DNA of 64,000 bases from contig NZ_CAHLAR010000004.1 in assembly GCF_903652925.1 (NCBI RefSeq), forward strand, positions 496,001-560,000, in the 5' to 3' direction. Numbering within the stretch: position 1 is the stretch's first letter; every line of letters starts with the position of its first letter. Positions 8,342-17,755 of this stretch are shown piece by piece. This stretch comes from Achromobacter anxifer. Lineage in GTDB: Bacteria > Pseudomonadota > Gammaproteobacteria > Burkholderiales > Burkholderiaceae_B. The notes under the pieces were generated by a model. It had not been told where the DNA came from, ran no database searches, and was given only the letters and a program-made list of their open reading frames with translations. Position numbers and translations under genes: made by a program.

Positions 8342-9184
8342 TCAATCGAACATGTCGGGCTGGGTCGCGGCCAGCTGGTCCCAGATGGCCTGGAAATGCA
8401 GCCAGCCGATGTACTCGCTGCCCACGTGTTCGCGGCTGTAGCGCGCGCGTTCCTCGGTCACCAGGCGCGGCTTGAGCCCGGTGGCCTCCACCAACAACTG
8501 CTGCTGGCAACAGCGCTCCAGGGCGATGAACCAGAAGGCGGCCGCTTCGATGCTGTGGCGGCTGGCCGTGAGCAAACCGTGGTTCTGGTGGATGGCCGCC
8601 TTGACGCCGCGAAAGGCGTTGGCCACCTTGTGTCCGGCCTTGACCTCGACCGCCACCTGCCCGGCTTCGTCGCCGATGACGACGTGGTCTTCATAGAAGG
8701 CCGCCGCGTCCTGGCTGATGGGTTCGAGCGGCCGGCCCAGCGACGCGAAGGCGGTGCCGTAGACCGTGTGCGCATGGCACATCGCGACGATGTCCGGGTG
8801 CGCCTCGTGCACGGCGGCGTGCAGCACGAAGCCTGCCCGGTTCACCGCATGGCTGCCCTCCACCACCCGGCCCTCGTGGTCGGCCAGGATCAGGTTCGAC
8901 ACCTTCACCTGCGAAAAATGGACCGCCATCGGATTGGTCCAGTACAGGTTAGGCCTCTCGGGATCGCGCACGGTCAGGTGGCCGGCGAAGCCATAGTCGT
9001 AGCCCTGCAGGGCGAAGGCGCGGCAGGCCGCGACCAGCCGCTCCTTCAGGTGCCGCCGCTGCTCGGCGTGCGAGGCAAAGGCGGGCAACTCGGGAAAGAT
9101 CAGCCCTTTCTGCTCGGGCTGGTAGATGGAGATCCGGCCGTTGAGATCGATCGCCGGGCGGGTTTTTTCCATGACTGCGGACAT
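8342..9184 (-). CDS. Class II aldolase/adducin-family protein
   Basis: A 280-residue cytoplasmic enzyme of the class II aldolase/adducin fold (fuculose-phosphate aldolase, ribulose-phosphate epimerase and related decarboxylases). The zinc-binding His pair is in MCHAHTVYG and a further conserved His in HQNHGLL. The start at 9184 follows GAGGAG; the open frame continues 74 codons upstream into the LysR promoter region and is rejected. Members of this branch with an N-terminal extension act in aromatic or sugar-acid catabolism (some decarboxylate or dehydrate). It is the first gene of a leftward pair with an ACS permease, divergent from a LysR gene that probably controls it. Confidence 0.87.
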   Translation of the reverse strand: MSAVMEKTRPAIDLNGRISIYQPEQKGLIFPELPAFASHAEQRRHLKERLVAACRAFALQGYDYGFAGHLTVRDPERPNLYWTNPMAVHFSQVKVSNLILADHEGRVVEGSHAVNRAGFVLHAAVHEAHPDIVAMCHAHTVYGTAFASLGRPLEPISQDAAAFYEDHVVIGDEAGQVAVEVKAGHKVANAFRGVKAAIHQNHGLLTASRHSIEAAAFWFIALERCCQQQLLVEATGLKPRLVTEERARYSREHVGSEYIGWLHFQAIWDQLAATQPDMFD

Positions 9185-9257
9185 GTCTGCTCCTCGTGTG
9201 ATGTGCGTGCAGCAGGCATGTTCGGCCTCCGGGCTACCCTTTGACAAACGATGGTTG

Positions 9258-9273
9258 TTCATGGAACGATGAA
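9258..9273. promoter_or_regulatory. Interrupted dyad in LysR/aldolase divergent promoter
   Basis: TTCAT-N6-ATGAA lies in the 115-bp space between the aldolase and LysR starts and has the size of a LysR-type recognition half (interrupted dyad of about 15 bp). It sits about 27 bp before the LysR GTG, where autoregulatory sites are usual. Short arms make chance possible. Confidence 0.35.
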
Positions 9274-9299
9274 TCACATTCACCTGAAAAGGCGGGCCC

Positions 9300-10223
9300 G
9301 TGAGACGCGTACCCAACTTCGTGCTGTTGCGCGCCTTCGAGGCCGCGGCCCGGTTGCAGAGCTTTGCACTGGCCGCCCAGGAACTCCATCTGACTCCGTC
9401 CGCCATCAGCCATCAGGTCAAGGAACTGGAGCAGTATTTCGGCCGCACGCTGTTCCTGCGGCGCCACCGCCGCGTCGAGCCCACCCCCGAAGCCACGCGC
9501 CTGCTGGAAAGCCTGAGCCGCGTGTTCGACGTGGTGGAGGCGGCCTGCGCCGAGGTAGCGCTGGCGCCGCAGGCGCAGGTGCTGGCGCTGCATTGCGCGC
9601 CCAGCTTCGCCGCGAAATGGCTGGGGCCGCGCCTGAGCGATTTCACCCAGGCGCATCCGCGCATCACCATCCGCCTGACCACCGGCGCCGAACCGCTGGA
9701 CCTGACGCGAGTCAACGAAATCGACGTGGCGGTCTCCTATGGCAGCGCGCTGGAACGCGCCGGCATGCGCACCATTGCGCTGGGCCGCGAGCCCATCCTG
9801 CCGCTGTGCACGCCGGAACTGGCGCGATCCAGCCTGCCGCCACGCGAACTGATTTCACGCCTGACGCTGATCGACTCCCAGCTCAGCCGCGTGACCTGGA
9901 GCGACTGGTTCGGCGCCAATGGCCTGCGGCTGCCCGACACGCCGCGCCCCTCCTTCGACCGGGCGGCCATGGCCATCGCCGCGGCCGTGGATGGCATGGG
10001 CGTGGTGCTGGAAAGCGCGCGGCTCGCCGCGCGCGAAATCGGGCGCGGCGAACTGGTGGAGCTGGGCCGGGGCGAATTCCCCGAAGTGCAGCGCGAAACG
10101 CATTTTCTTTCGTACCGCGCCAGCGAAGCCAGACAGGAAAAAGTCGGCGCGTTCATTTCCTGGCTGTTGCGCATCGCCGGCATGGCGCCGCCCGCGGCCG
10201 AATCGGGGCGCGCGGATAAATGA
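9300..10223 (+). CDS. LysR-family regulator, GcvA-like
   Basis: A 307-residue regulator with an N-terminal winged helix (RAFEAAARLQSFALAAQELHLTPSAISHQVKELE) of the GcvA type and a periplasmic-binding-protein-like effector domain from about 92. The start is GTG at 9300: in-frame ATGs upstream hit stops, and AAAAGG precedes the GTG. It is divergent from the class II aldolase/MFS pair and probably activates it in response to the transported acid or a metabolite. The C-terminus is slightly extended and charged. Confidence 0.9.
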   Translation: MRRVPNFVLLRAFEAAARLQSFALAAQELHLTPSAISHQVKELEQYFGRTLFLRRHRRVEPTPEATRLLESLSRVFDVVEAACAEVALAPQAQVLALHCAPSFAAKWLGPRLSDFTQAHPRITIRLTTGAEPLDLTRVNEIDVAVSYGSALERAGMRTIALGREPILPLCTPELARSSLPPRELISRLTLIDSQLSRVTWSDWFGANGLRLPDTPRPSFDRAAMAIAAAVDGMGVVLESARLAAREIGRGELVELGRGEFPEVQRETHFLSYRASEARQEKVGAFISWLLRIAGMAPPAAESGRADK

Positions 10224-10350
10224 ACCCGGCGGTATGCTCTGCGGGCGCGCTGTTTACGGCGGTCTCGCCGCCCTCACCCTGCCTTTCCAAGCCGATGCCG
10301 GCCCCACCGGGCCGGCGCGGCATTCCTCTCAAGCTCAAGGATCATCCAGC

Positions 10351-11370
10351 ATGAAGGCGTACTTCCACGACGATCAGAAACTGCATCACCCGCAGACCTA
10401 TTTCTCGCGCGGCAAGATGCGCACTCCGCAGGAAGTGCCCTCGCGCCTGGACGCGCTGGCGCAAGCCGCCCGCAAGCTGGGCTTCGACGTGCAGCCGCCA
10501 CCCGACCAGGGCGCGGGCGCGATCTCGGCGGTACACACGCTGGACTACCTGCGCTTCCTGCAAGGCGCGCATGCCGCCTGGAAGAAACTGCCCGACGACT
10601 GGGGCGACGAGGTCGTGTCCAACGTCTTTGTGCGCGAACCCAACGCCTTGCGCGGCGTGCTGGCCCAGGCCGCGCGCTACCTGGCCGACGGCAGCTGCCC
10701 GGTCGGGCCCAATACCTGGCATTCGGCCTACTGGTCGGCGCAATGCGCCATCGCCGGCGCTGACGCGCTGCTGGCGGGCGACCGCCACGCCTACGCCATC
10801 TGCCGTCCGCCGGGCCACCACGCCCGGCGCGACGCGGCCGGCGGCTTCTGCTACCTGAACAACGCGGCCATCGCCGCCCAGCGCCTGACCTCGCGCTTTC
10901 CGCGCGTGGCCATCCTGGATACCGACATGCACCATGGCCAAGGCATCCAGGAAATCTTCTACGAGCGCAGCGACGTGCTGTACGTCTCCATCCACGGCGA
11001 TCCTGAGAACTTCTACCCCGTGGTCGCCGGCTATGAAGACGAGCGCGGCGCCGGCGCGGGCTACGGCTACAACATCAACCTGCCCATGCCGCACGGCTCG
11101 CCGGAATCGGTGTTCTTCGACAAGCTGGCGCAGGCCCGCCGCGCCATCGAGCTGTTCCAGCCCGACGCGCTGGTGCTGTCCCTGGGCTTCGACATCTTCG
11201 AAAAGGATCCGCAGGCCATGGTCGCCGTCAGCGAAAACGGCTTCGAACGCCTGGGCCGGGAAGTCGGCGGCCTGGCGCTGCCCACCCTGATCGTGCAGGA
11301 AGGCGGCTACTACATCGAAGGCCTGGAATCCAACGCTTCGCGCTTCTTCGGCGGATTGGCGTCAGCCTGA
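10351..11370 (+). CDS. Histone-deacetylase-fold amidohydrolase (acetylpolyamine amidohydrolase type)
   Basis: A 339-residue zinc amidohydrolase of the arginase/deacetylase fold. Catalytic residues are all visible: His 156-His 157 (RPPGHHARR), zinc ligands Asp 192, His 194 (DTDMHH) and Asp 281 (GFDIF), and Tyr 320 (EGGYY). The length and the N-terminal MKAYFHDDQ...HxPQ... opening match bacterial acetylpolyamine amidohydrolases, which remove acetyl groups from acetylputrescine/acetylcadaverine or similar N-acyl amines. AAGG lies 10 nt before the ATG; the open frame extends upstream only over LysR sequence. It stands alone between the LysR gene and the FadR-type regulator; a hairpin follows. A link to the downstream PuuC-like dehydrogenase is possible but not shown. 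Confidence 0.88.
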   Translation: MKAYFHDDQKLHHPQTYFSRGKMRTPQEVPSRLDALAQAARKLGFDVQPPPDQGAGAISAVHTLDYLRFLQGAHAAWKKLPDDWGDEVVSNVFVREPNALRGVLAQAARYLADGSCPVGPNTWHSAYWSAQCAIAGADALLAGDRHAYAICRPPGHHARRDAAGGFCYLNNAAIAAQRLTSRFPRVAILDTDMHHGQGIQEIFYERSDVLYVSIHGDPENFYPVVAGYEDERGAGAGYGYNINLPMPHGSPESVFFDKLAQARRAIELFQPDALVLSLGFDIFEKDPQAMVAVSENGFERLGREVGGLALPTLIVQEGGYYIEGLESNASRFFGGLASA

Positions 11371-11381
11371 TCCCGCAAGCC

Positions 11382-11407
11382 GCCGGCGTCCCGCCGCGGA
11401 CGCCGGC
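11382..11407 (+). terminator. Stem-loop after the deacetylase gene
   Basis: A 10-bp perfect stem (11382-11391 with 11398-11407) and 6-nt loop begins 11 bp after the deacetylase stop. No T tract follows, so it is a hairpin-only candidate terminator or mRNA 3' stabiliser. Confidence 0.45.
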
Positions 11408-11503
11408 CGCCCCACGCCGGCCGGGCAAAACCGGCGCTAGTGGTTTTCCCTAGAAATCGAAAAGCCCGGTTCACAAGCCGGACCGCCTCCGGTACATTTC
11501 GTC

Positions 11504-11520
11504 CAGTGGCCTGACCACTG
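11504..11520. promoter_or_regulatory. FadR-type operator candidate
   Basis: CAGTGGCCTGACCACTG is a 6-bp-arm dyad with a 5-bp centre. Its TGG-N5-CCA core resembles the TGGTnnnACCA-like sites bound by FadR-subfamily GntR regulators (PdhR, LldR, FadR). It is 107 bp upstream of a FadR-subfamily gene, so autoregulation is the natural reading. The rest of 11408-11627 holds no gene. Confidence 0.55.
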
Positions 11521-11627
11521 AGCCACCAGATATCCGGACACTCTCAGGAATACCCAGGGATACCCGCAAGACAAGCCTCGGCAGACCCATTACGCTCTAC
11601 GTCCCGATCATTCACCCGACTGCAACA

Positions 11628-12362
11628 ATGACTTCTCTCCAGGCCGTAGCCTCGACCCGCCTCTACCGCATGATTGCCGACCAGATCGCCGCGCGCATCA
11701 AGGCGGGCGACTTCCCCGCGGGCGGTCGGCTGCCGGCCGAGCGCGAACTGGCCGAGCAACTGCAGGTCAGCCGCGCCTCGGTGCGCGAAGCGCTGATCGC
11801 GCTGGAAATCGAAGGCTATGTGGAAGTGCGCGTGGGCACCGGCGTGTTCGTGAACCAGGCGCGCGAGGACGGCCAGTACCAGTCGCCGCAGCAGGCGCCG
11901 GCCTCCGCCAATGGCGTCGAAGCCACCGACATCGGCCCCTTCGACCTGCTCGAAACCCGCCTGCTGCTGGAACCGGAATGCGCGGCCCTGGCGGCGCAGA
12001 AGGCGTCGCCGGCCCAGATCGCCGCGATCCGCGCCGCCCACGAAGGCATGTCCCTGACCGAATCCCCCAGCGTGCACGACCGCGCCTTCCATAGCGCCAT
12101 CGGCGCGGCCTGCGGCAACGCCGCCCTGGCGGCGGCCATCTCGCACATCTGGCATCTCAGCACGCTCAGCCCGGTATTCAACCGCCTGGAAGAACACTTC
12201 GTGACCACCAAGGTGTGGAGCGAAGCCCAGCAGGAACACGAACGCATCCTCGCGGCCATTACCGACCGCGATCCCATCCGCGCGCGCCATGCCATGCACG
12301 ACCACCTGGTCGGCATCCTGGCCCGCCTGCGCGAAGACTTCGGCAGCACCGGGATCCGATGA
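11628..12362 (+). CDS. GntR-family regulator, FadR/FCD subfamily
   Basis: A 244-residue regulator: winged helix at about 8-75 (LPAERELAEQLQVSRASVREALIALE, the classic GntR recognition region) and an FCD effector domain at about 100-230. It heads, in the same direction, a 14.5-kb run of transport and catabolic genes starting 206 bp later, and is the likely regulator of that run. The gap to the next gene (12363-12568) contains a small dyad ATCGGC-N6-GCCGAT at 12461-12478 but no clear copy of the 11504 site. The effector is unknown. Confidence 0.9.
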   Translation: MTSLQAVASTRLYRMIADQIAARIKAGDFPAGGRLPAERELAEQLQVSRASVREALIALEIEGYVEVRVGTGVFVNQAREDGQYQSPQQAPASANGVEATDIGPFDLLETRLLLEPECAALAAQKASPAQIAAIRAAHEGMSLTESPSVHDRAFHSAIGAACGNAALAAAISHIWHLSTLSPVFNRLEEHFVTTKVWSEAQQEHERILAAITDRDPIRARHAMHDHLVGILARLREDFGSTGIR

Positions 12363-12568
12363 TTTGATGAACGCCTGAACCCCGGCCTGAAGCCCGGGCC
12401 CCCACCCTTACCTACCCTGCATGCACCGCCGGCGCAAAACGCGCCGCCCGCGGCAAGGGGATCGGCTTGCCCGCCGATACGCAAGCGCAGTTCCGCAGCA
12501 TCCGCAATACCCCCGCAATGCCCCGCAGTACCCGTAAGTCCATACCTAAAACACATCAAGGTGAAAAC

Positions 12569-14074
12569 ATGCAGCTGACCCGTACCGTGAAGCTTTTGAG
12601 CGCGGCGCTATTGGCGCTTGGCGCCCATGCCGCCCAGGCCAACAAGGCTGACAACTCCCTCAACATCGCCTTCGACGCGGCGCCCGCCACGCTGGACGCC
12701 TACAAGGAATCGGACCGTCCCGGCCTGGCGCTGGCGCGCATGGTCTTCTCGGGTCTGCTGCAGAAAAACCAGGACACCGGCGAGTTCGGCCCAGCCATCG
12801 CCACCGGCTACAAGTTCGTCAACGACACCACCATCGAACTGCCGATCCGCAAGGACGTGAAGTTCCACGACGGCTCGCTGCTGACCATGGACGACGTGCT
12901 GTACACGCTGAACCTGGTGTCCTCCGAGGGCTACAAGGCGCGCTTCCAGAACCAGGTGGCCTGGATCGCCAAGGCCGAAAAGGCTTCCGACGACACCGTG
13001 CGCATCACCATGAAGACGCCGTACCCGCTGGCGCTGGAGATGCTGTCGGAAAACCTGCCGATCTATCCGCGCAAGTACTACGAGGCCAACCAGTCCGACA
13101 TGGGCGCCAAGCCCATCGGCACCGGCCCCTACCGCCTGGTGGAAAGCCAGCCGGGCAGCCGCTACGTGTATGAGCGCTTCGAGGATTACTTCGGCGCCAA
13201 GCCCGCCGTGCAGAAGCTGGTGGTGCGGGTGCTGCCCGACGCCAACACCCAGTACGCGGAACTGCTCTCCGGCGGCCTGGACTGGATCTGGCGCGTGCCG
13301 CCGGACGTGGCCAAGCGCATGGAAAAGCAGCCGGCCGTCACGGTCAAGAGCAGCAGCATCATGCGCATCAGCTATATCTCGCTGAACCCGCGTTTCGACG
13401 ACGGCAAGTCGCCGCTGGCCAAGCAGGAAGTGCGTCAGGCCATCAACTACGCCATCGACCGCGAAGCCATCCGCAAGGCATTGGTGGGCGGCGCGTCCAA
13501 GGTGATCAATGCCGCCTGCAACCCGGCGCAGTTCGGCTGCGCCGCCGACGTGCAGGCCTACAAGTTCGACCCGGCCCGCGCCAAGCAGCTGCTGGCCCAG
13601 GCCGGCTACCCCAACGGCGTGACGCTGGACCTGGTGATCTCGGCGCCGCCGCGCTCCATCCTGGACGCGGCCGCCGCGCAGATGGCCCAGGCCGGCATCA
13701 AGCTCAACCTGGTCGAGCAACAGTACGGCACCGCCATGACCAACTGGCGCGAAGGCAAGATCGCCATGCTCTCGTCCAACTGGGGTTCCTACGGCATCGC
13801 CGACGCGGCGCTGTCGACCAGCAACTTCTTCCGCGGCGGTCCCGACGACCAGGCGCGCAACCCGGAAGTCATCAAATACCTGGAGACCGCCGACACCTCC
13901 GTGGACCGCGAGCTGCGCGCCAAGAACTACGCCGCCGCCCAGAAGATCGTGGCCGACCAGGCCTACTGGGTGCCGCTGTGGAACCACTCGCTCAACGCCG
14001 TGCAGTCCAAGGACCTGAACTTCTCGGTCGACGGCGACGAGTTCCCGCGTTTCTACAAGGCCCGCTGGAACTGA
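12569..14074 (+). CDS. Dpp-type ABC transporter, periplasmic substrate-binding protein
   Basis: A 501-residue SBP_bac_5 (DppA/OppA family) protein with a Sec signal peptide cleaved around AQA-NKA (residue 24). Features of the family include the early LNIAFDAAPATLDAY segment, FHDGSLLTMDDVLYTL and the C-terminal ADQAYWVPLW. AAGGTG precedes the ATG at 12569; the longer frame upstream is intergenic. It delivers peptides, opines or other oligomeric or amide-linked compounds to the permease pair encoded next. It is first in the run, as expected for the most abundant component. Confidence 0.92.
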   Translation: MQLTRTVKLLSAALLALGAHAAQANKADNSLNIAFDAAPATLDAYKESDRPGLALARMVFSGLLQKNQDTGEFGPAIATGYKFVNDTTIELPIRKDVKFHDGSLLTMDDVLYTLNLVSSEGYKARFQNQVAWIAKAEKASDDTVRITMKTPYPLALEMLSENLPIYPRKYYEANQSDMGAKPIGTGPYRLVESQPGSRYVYERFEDYFGAKPAVQKLVVRVLPDANTQYAELLSGGLDWIWRVPPDVAKRMEKQPAVTVKSSSIMRISYISLNPRFDDGKSPLAKQEVRQAINYAIDREAIRKALVGGASKVINAACNPAQFGCAADVQAYKFDPARAKQLLAQAGYPNGVTLDLVISAPPRSILDAAAAQMAQAGIKLNLVEQQYGTAMTNWREGKIAMLSSNWGSYGIADAALSTSNFFRGGPDDQARNPEVIKYLETADTSVDRELRAKNYAAAQKIVADQAYWVPLWNHSLNAVQSKDLNFSVDGDEFPRFYKARWN

Positions 14075-14160
14075 CCGGCCCCGCCGACCTGGCCGCGCTT
14101 CCATGCCCTTGCGGGCGGAAACGCCGGCCGGTCCGACGCACACCGTCATAGGTAAGTCCC

Positions 14161-15078
14161 ATGATTGCATTCCTGTTCCGCCGCCTGGTGGTCTCCGCGC
14201 TGCTGGTGGTGTTCGTCTCGCTGATCAGCTTCTCGCTGGTGTTCGCCTCCGGCAATCCGGCCGCGCGCCTGGCCGGCGAAGGCAGCGCCGCCGACGCGGC
14301 CCGCCTGTCCCAGCTGCACGGCTTCAACGACCCCATCCTGGTGCAGTACGGCCGCTGGCTGGCCGGCGTGGCCCGCGGCGACTTCGGCGACAGCCTGTAC
14401 TTCAGCCGCCCCGTGGCCGAACTGCTGGGCCAGCACTTCCCCGCCACCGCCAAGCTGGGCCTGGCCGCCATGCTGTTCGCGCTGCTCCTGGCGATTCCGC
14501 TGGGCGTGCTGGCCGGCCTGCGCAAAGGCTCGCTGATCGACCGCGCCACCATGCTGCTGTCGGCCTGCGCCCAGGCCATGCCGCCGTTCTGCCTGGCATT
14601 CCTGCTCATCATCGTCTTCAGCGTGCGCAACCAATGGCTGCCGGCCTCGGGCTTCGACAGCTGGAAGCATTACGTGATGCCGGTGGTCGCCCTGGGCCTG
14701 TTCGCCATGCCGGCGATGCTGCGCCTGATGAAATCCGAAATGGAGACGGTGCTGGCTACCGACTACATCCGCACCGCCCGCGCCATGGGCCTGGGCGGAC
14801 CCAGCGTGGTGCTGAAGTACGCGCTGCGCAACGCCCTGCGGCCGCTGGTGTCGCTGGCCGCGGCCCAGATGGGCACGCTGCTGGCCGGCTCGGTGGTGAT
14901 CGAAACCGTGTTCGCCATCAACGGCGCGGGCCTCCTGGCCTGGACCTCGATCCTGCGCGGCGACTTTCCCACCATGCAGGCGCTGATCCTGATCTTCGCC
15001 CTGATCTACATCTTCCTGACCCTGATCGCCGACCTGATCAACGGCTGGCTCGATCCCCGCGTGCGAGTGTCCTCATGA
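14161..15078 (+). CDS. Dpp-type ABC transporter permease 1 (DppB family)
   Basis: A 305-residue inner-membrane permease with about six helices: N-terminal MIAFLFRRLVVSALLVVFVS, the periplasmic region, and the EAA-type cytoplasmic loop near LATDYIRTARAMGLGGPSVVLKYALRNALRPLVS split over residues about 198-232. It pairs with the next permease, whose ATG overlaps its stop codon. GGTAAG is the likely ribosome site. Confidence 0.93.
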   Translation: MIAFLFRRLVVSALLVVFVSLISFSLVFASGNPAARLAGEGSAADAARLSQLHGFNDPILVQYGRWLAGVARGDFGDSLYFSRPVAELLGQHFPATAKLGLAAMLFALLLAIPLGVLAGLRKGSLIDRATMLLSACAQAMPPFCLAFLLIIVFSVRNQWLPASGFDSWKHYVMPVVALGLFAMPAMLRLMKSEMETVLATDYIRTARAMGLGGPSVVLKYALRNALRPLVSLAAAQMGTLLAGSVVIETVFAINGAGLLAWTSILRGDFPTMQALILIFALIYIFLTLIADLINGWLDPRVRVSS

Positions 15079-15944
15079 ACAGCGCCATCGCTCCCTCCCT
15101 TCCCGTCCGCCCGCGCGGCGCGCGCGCCGCCCGCTACGGCCGCAACTTCGGCCTGGCCGTGCTGGCGCTGCTGGTGCTGGCCGGCCTCCTGGGTCCCTAC
15201 CTGATTCCGCACGACCCGTACACACAGGATCTGCTGGCGCGGCTGCAGGAGCCCGTCTGGGGCGAGGACGGCAGCTGGAACCACATCCTCGGCACCGACC
15301 AGCTGGGCCGCGACGTGCTGGCGCGCGCGCTCTACGGCGTGCGCGTGTCGGCGCTGATCGGCCTGTCGGTCGCGCTGATGGGCGGCCTGATCGGCACCAC
15401 GCTGGGCGTGGTCGCCGGCTACTTCGGCGGCGCGGTGGACCGCGCCGTGTCCTTCCTGATCACCGCGCGCCTGGCGCTGCCCATCATCCTGGTGGCGCTG
15501 GCCGTGGTGTCGGTGGTCGGCGCCTCCCTGACCGTGGTGGTGCTGGTGCTGGGCCTGTTGCTGTGGGAGCGCTACGCGCTGGTGGCCCGCACCATGGCCG
15601 CCGGCCTGCGCAACGCCGAGTTCGTCACGGCGTCGCGGCTGCAGGGCTGCACCCATCTGCAGATCATCTGGCGCGACATCCTGCCCAACCTGGTCGGCAA
15701 CCTGCTCATCATCGGCACCGTGGACGCCGCCATGGCCATCACGCTGGAGGCCTCGCTGTCGTTCCTGGGCCTGGGCGTGCCCGCGCCCATGCCGTCGCTG
15801 GGCCTGATGATCGCCGAGGGCAAGGAAAACATGCTGTTCCAGCCCTCGCTGGTGGTGATCCCCAGCGTGGTGCTGTTCGTGCTGGTGCTGTGCGTGAACC
15901 GCGCCGGCGAATCGCTGCGCGCCGCGCAAATGAAGAAGGGCTGA
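15075..15944 (+). CDS. Dpp-type ABC transporter permease 2 (DppC family)
   Basis: A 289-residue permease with the N-terminal OppC-type cytoplasmic segment, first helix at about 25-45, LGTDQLGRDVLARALYGVRVS and a C-terminal set of five helices. Its ATG overlaps the upstream TGA (ATGA), so translation is coupled. Longer in-frame extension upstream is the other permease read in another frame. It forms the channel heterodimer with DppB. Confidence 0.92.
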   Translation: MNSAIAPSLPVRPRGARAARYGRNFGLAVLALLVLAGLLGPYLIPHDPYTQDLLARLQEPVWGEDGSWNHILGTDQLGRDVLARALYGVRVSALIGLSVALMGGLIGTTLGVVAGYFGGAVDRAVSFLITARLALPIILVALAVVSVVGASLTVVVLVLGLLLWERYALVARTMAAGLRNAEFVTASRLQGCTHLQIIWRDILPNLVGNLLIIGTVDAAMAITLEASLSFLGLGVPAPMPSLGLMIAEGKENMLFQPSLVVIPSVVLFVLVLCVNRAGESLRAAQMKKG

Positions 15945-15947
15945 TCC

Positions 15948-16946
15948 ATGAGCGCTCACAGCCATCCCCTGCTGCGGGTCCGGGACCTGCATATCAACAT
16001 CGACACGCCCACCCACGTCAAGCACGTGGTGCGCGCGGTGGACTTCAGCCTGGAGCGCGGCAAGACGCTGTGCATCGTCGGCGAATCGGGCTGCGGCAAG
16101 TCGCTGACCGCGCTGGCCCTGCTGGACCTGCTGCCGACGGCCGCGCGCCGCCGCGTCGCCCAGCTGGAATTCGCCGGCCAGGACCTGGCCGCGCTCACGC
16201 CCGCGGCGCTGGCGCAGTTGCGCGGCGCGCGCATCGCCATGATCTTCCAGGATCCGATGACCTCGCTGAATCCGGTGTTCCCCATCGGCACCCAGCTGGT
16301 CGACGTGCTGCGCCGGCACAAGCGCGTCAGCCGCCGCGAGGCCGAGGAACGCGCCGAATACCTGCTGCGCCGCGTCGGCATCGCCAATCCTGAAGAACGC
16401 ATGCGGCAGTATCCCTTCGAACTGTCGGGCGGGTTGCGCCAGCGCGTCATGATCGCGATGGCGCTGATGTGCGGCCCCGAACTGCTGATCGCCGACGAAC
16501 CGACCACCGCGCTGGACGTGACCGTGCAGGCCGAGCTGCTGGACCTGCTGCGCGACATCCAGGCCGAGTTCGGGCTGGGCATGGTGTTCATCTCGCACGA
16601 CATGGGCCTGGTGGCGCGCATCGCCGACCACGTCATCGTCATGTACGCGGGCGACATCGTGGAAGGCGGCAGCGTGCGCGAGGTGCTGGAACATCCCAGC
16701 CATCCCTATACCGCCATGCTGCTGAACTGCATCCCCCAGCCCGGACGCACCGCGCCGCGCGCGGAATTGCCCACCATCGCGGGCGCCGTGCCCTCGCTGG
16801 ACACGGCCATCCGCGGTTGCGCCTTCCGCGAGCGCTGCCCCGCGGCCGAAGCGCGCTGCGCCGCGCCCTTCCCCGCGCGCGTGCAGGGCGGACACCGTTG
16901 CCTGTGCATCAAACCCGGCGCCCTGCGCCCAGGAGTCCCGGCATGA
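15948..16946 (+). CDS. Dpp/Opp-type ABC ATPase 1 (DppD family)
   Basis: A 332-residue ATPase. Walker A is GESGCGKS at about 45-52, the signature motif is the variant LSGGLRQR, and Walker B LLIADEPTTALD. The C-terminal oligopeptide-transporter domain has the Cys-rich motif (GCAFRERCPAAEARC) that in DppD/OppD proteins binds a 4Fe-4S cluster. It powers the permease pair jointly with the next ATPase, whose start overlaps its stop. Confidence 0.93.
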   Translation: MSAHSHPLLRVRDLHINIDTPTHVKHVVRAVDFSLERGKTLCIVGESGCGKSLTALALLDLLPTAARRRVAQLEFAGQDLAALTPAALAQLRGARIAMIFQDPMTSLNPVFPIGTQLVDVLRRHKRVSRREAEERAEYLLRRVGIANPEERMRQYPFELSGGLRQRVMIAMALMCGPELLIADEPTTALDVTVQAELLDLLRDIQAEFGLGMVFISHDMGLVARIADHVIVMYAGDIVEGGSVREVLEHPSHPYTAMLLNCIPQPGRTAPRAELPTIAGAVPSLDTAIRGCAFRERCPAAEARCAAPFPARVQGGHRCLCIKPGALRPGVPA

Positions 16947-17755
16947 GCAGCCGCAGCACGCCCTCCGCCAGCATCAGCCTGAACGCGCTGTGCTTCCAGT
17001 ACGGCCGCGCCGGACTGTTCTCGCGCCGCCCCGCGCCGCGCATCCTGCACGACATCGACCTGCATGTGCCGGCCGGCCAGACCATAGGCCTGGTGGGCGA
17101 GTCCGGCAGCGGCAAGTCCACCATCGCCAAACTGATGCTGGGCCTGCTGGCGCCGACCCAGGGCCAGGCGCTGCTGGACGGCAAGCCGCTGGCCGCCATG
17201 CCGGCGCGCGCCCGCGCCCGCCGCATCCAGATGGTTTTCCAGGATCCGTACTCCTCGCTCAACCCGCGCCGCACCATCAATGAAATCCTGACCGCGCCGC
17301 TGCGCGTGCACGGCATCGGCGACGCAGCCTCGCAAGCCGCCTCGGTGCGCCGGATGATGGACGCCGTGGGCCTGGTGCCCGCCTTCGCCGCGCGCTATCC
17401 GCGCGAGCTGTCCGGCGGCCAGCGCCAGCGCGTGGCCATCGCCCGCGCCCTGATGCTGGAACCGCAGCTGCTGATCTGCGACGAGCCGACCTCGGCGCTG
17501 GACGTGTCGGTGCAGGCGCAGATCCTGAACCTGCTCATGGAATTGCAGCGCGAACGCGGCCTGGGCTACCTGTTCATCAGCCACAACCTGGCCGTGGTGC
17601 AACACATCGCCGACGAGATCGTGGTGCTGCAAGGCGGCCGCGTGGTCGAGCGCGGGCCGGCCAGCCAGGTTTATTTCGAACCGGTACATCCCTATACCCG
17701 CCAACTTATCGGCGCCACCCTGGCCGTGCCGCAGATGCAGGAGCTTGCCGCATGA
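16943..17755 (+). CDS. Dpp/Opp-type ABC ATPase 2 (DppF family)
   Basis: A 270-residue ATPase with Walker A GESGSGKS, Q-loop MVFQDPYSSLNPR, signature LSGGQRQR and Walker [13 protein letters not shown]. The ATGA overlap with the upstream ATPase places it in the same transcript. It is shorter than many DppF proteins, ending soon after HPYTRQLIGATL, so the C-terminal extension is reduced. Confidence 0.93.
   Translation: MSSRSTPSASISLNALCFQYGRAGLFSRRPAPRILHDIDLHVPAGQTIGLVGESGSGKSTIAKLMLGLLAPTQGQALLDGKPLAAMPARARARRIQMVFQDPYSSLNPRRTINEILTAPLRVHGIGDAASQAASVRRMMDAVGLVPAFAARYPRELSGGQRQRVAIARALMLEPQLLICDEPTSALDVSVQAQILNLLMELQRERGLGYLFISHNLAVVQHIADEIVVLQGGRVVERGPASQVYFEPVHPYTRQLIGATLAVPQMQELAA

Noticed and set aside
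15006-16895. A 629-codon minus-strand frame over the ABC genes
   Set aside because: Gln/His/Val/Ala repetitive composition with no domain; shadow of the Dpp genes.
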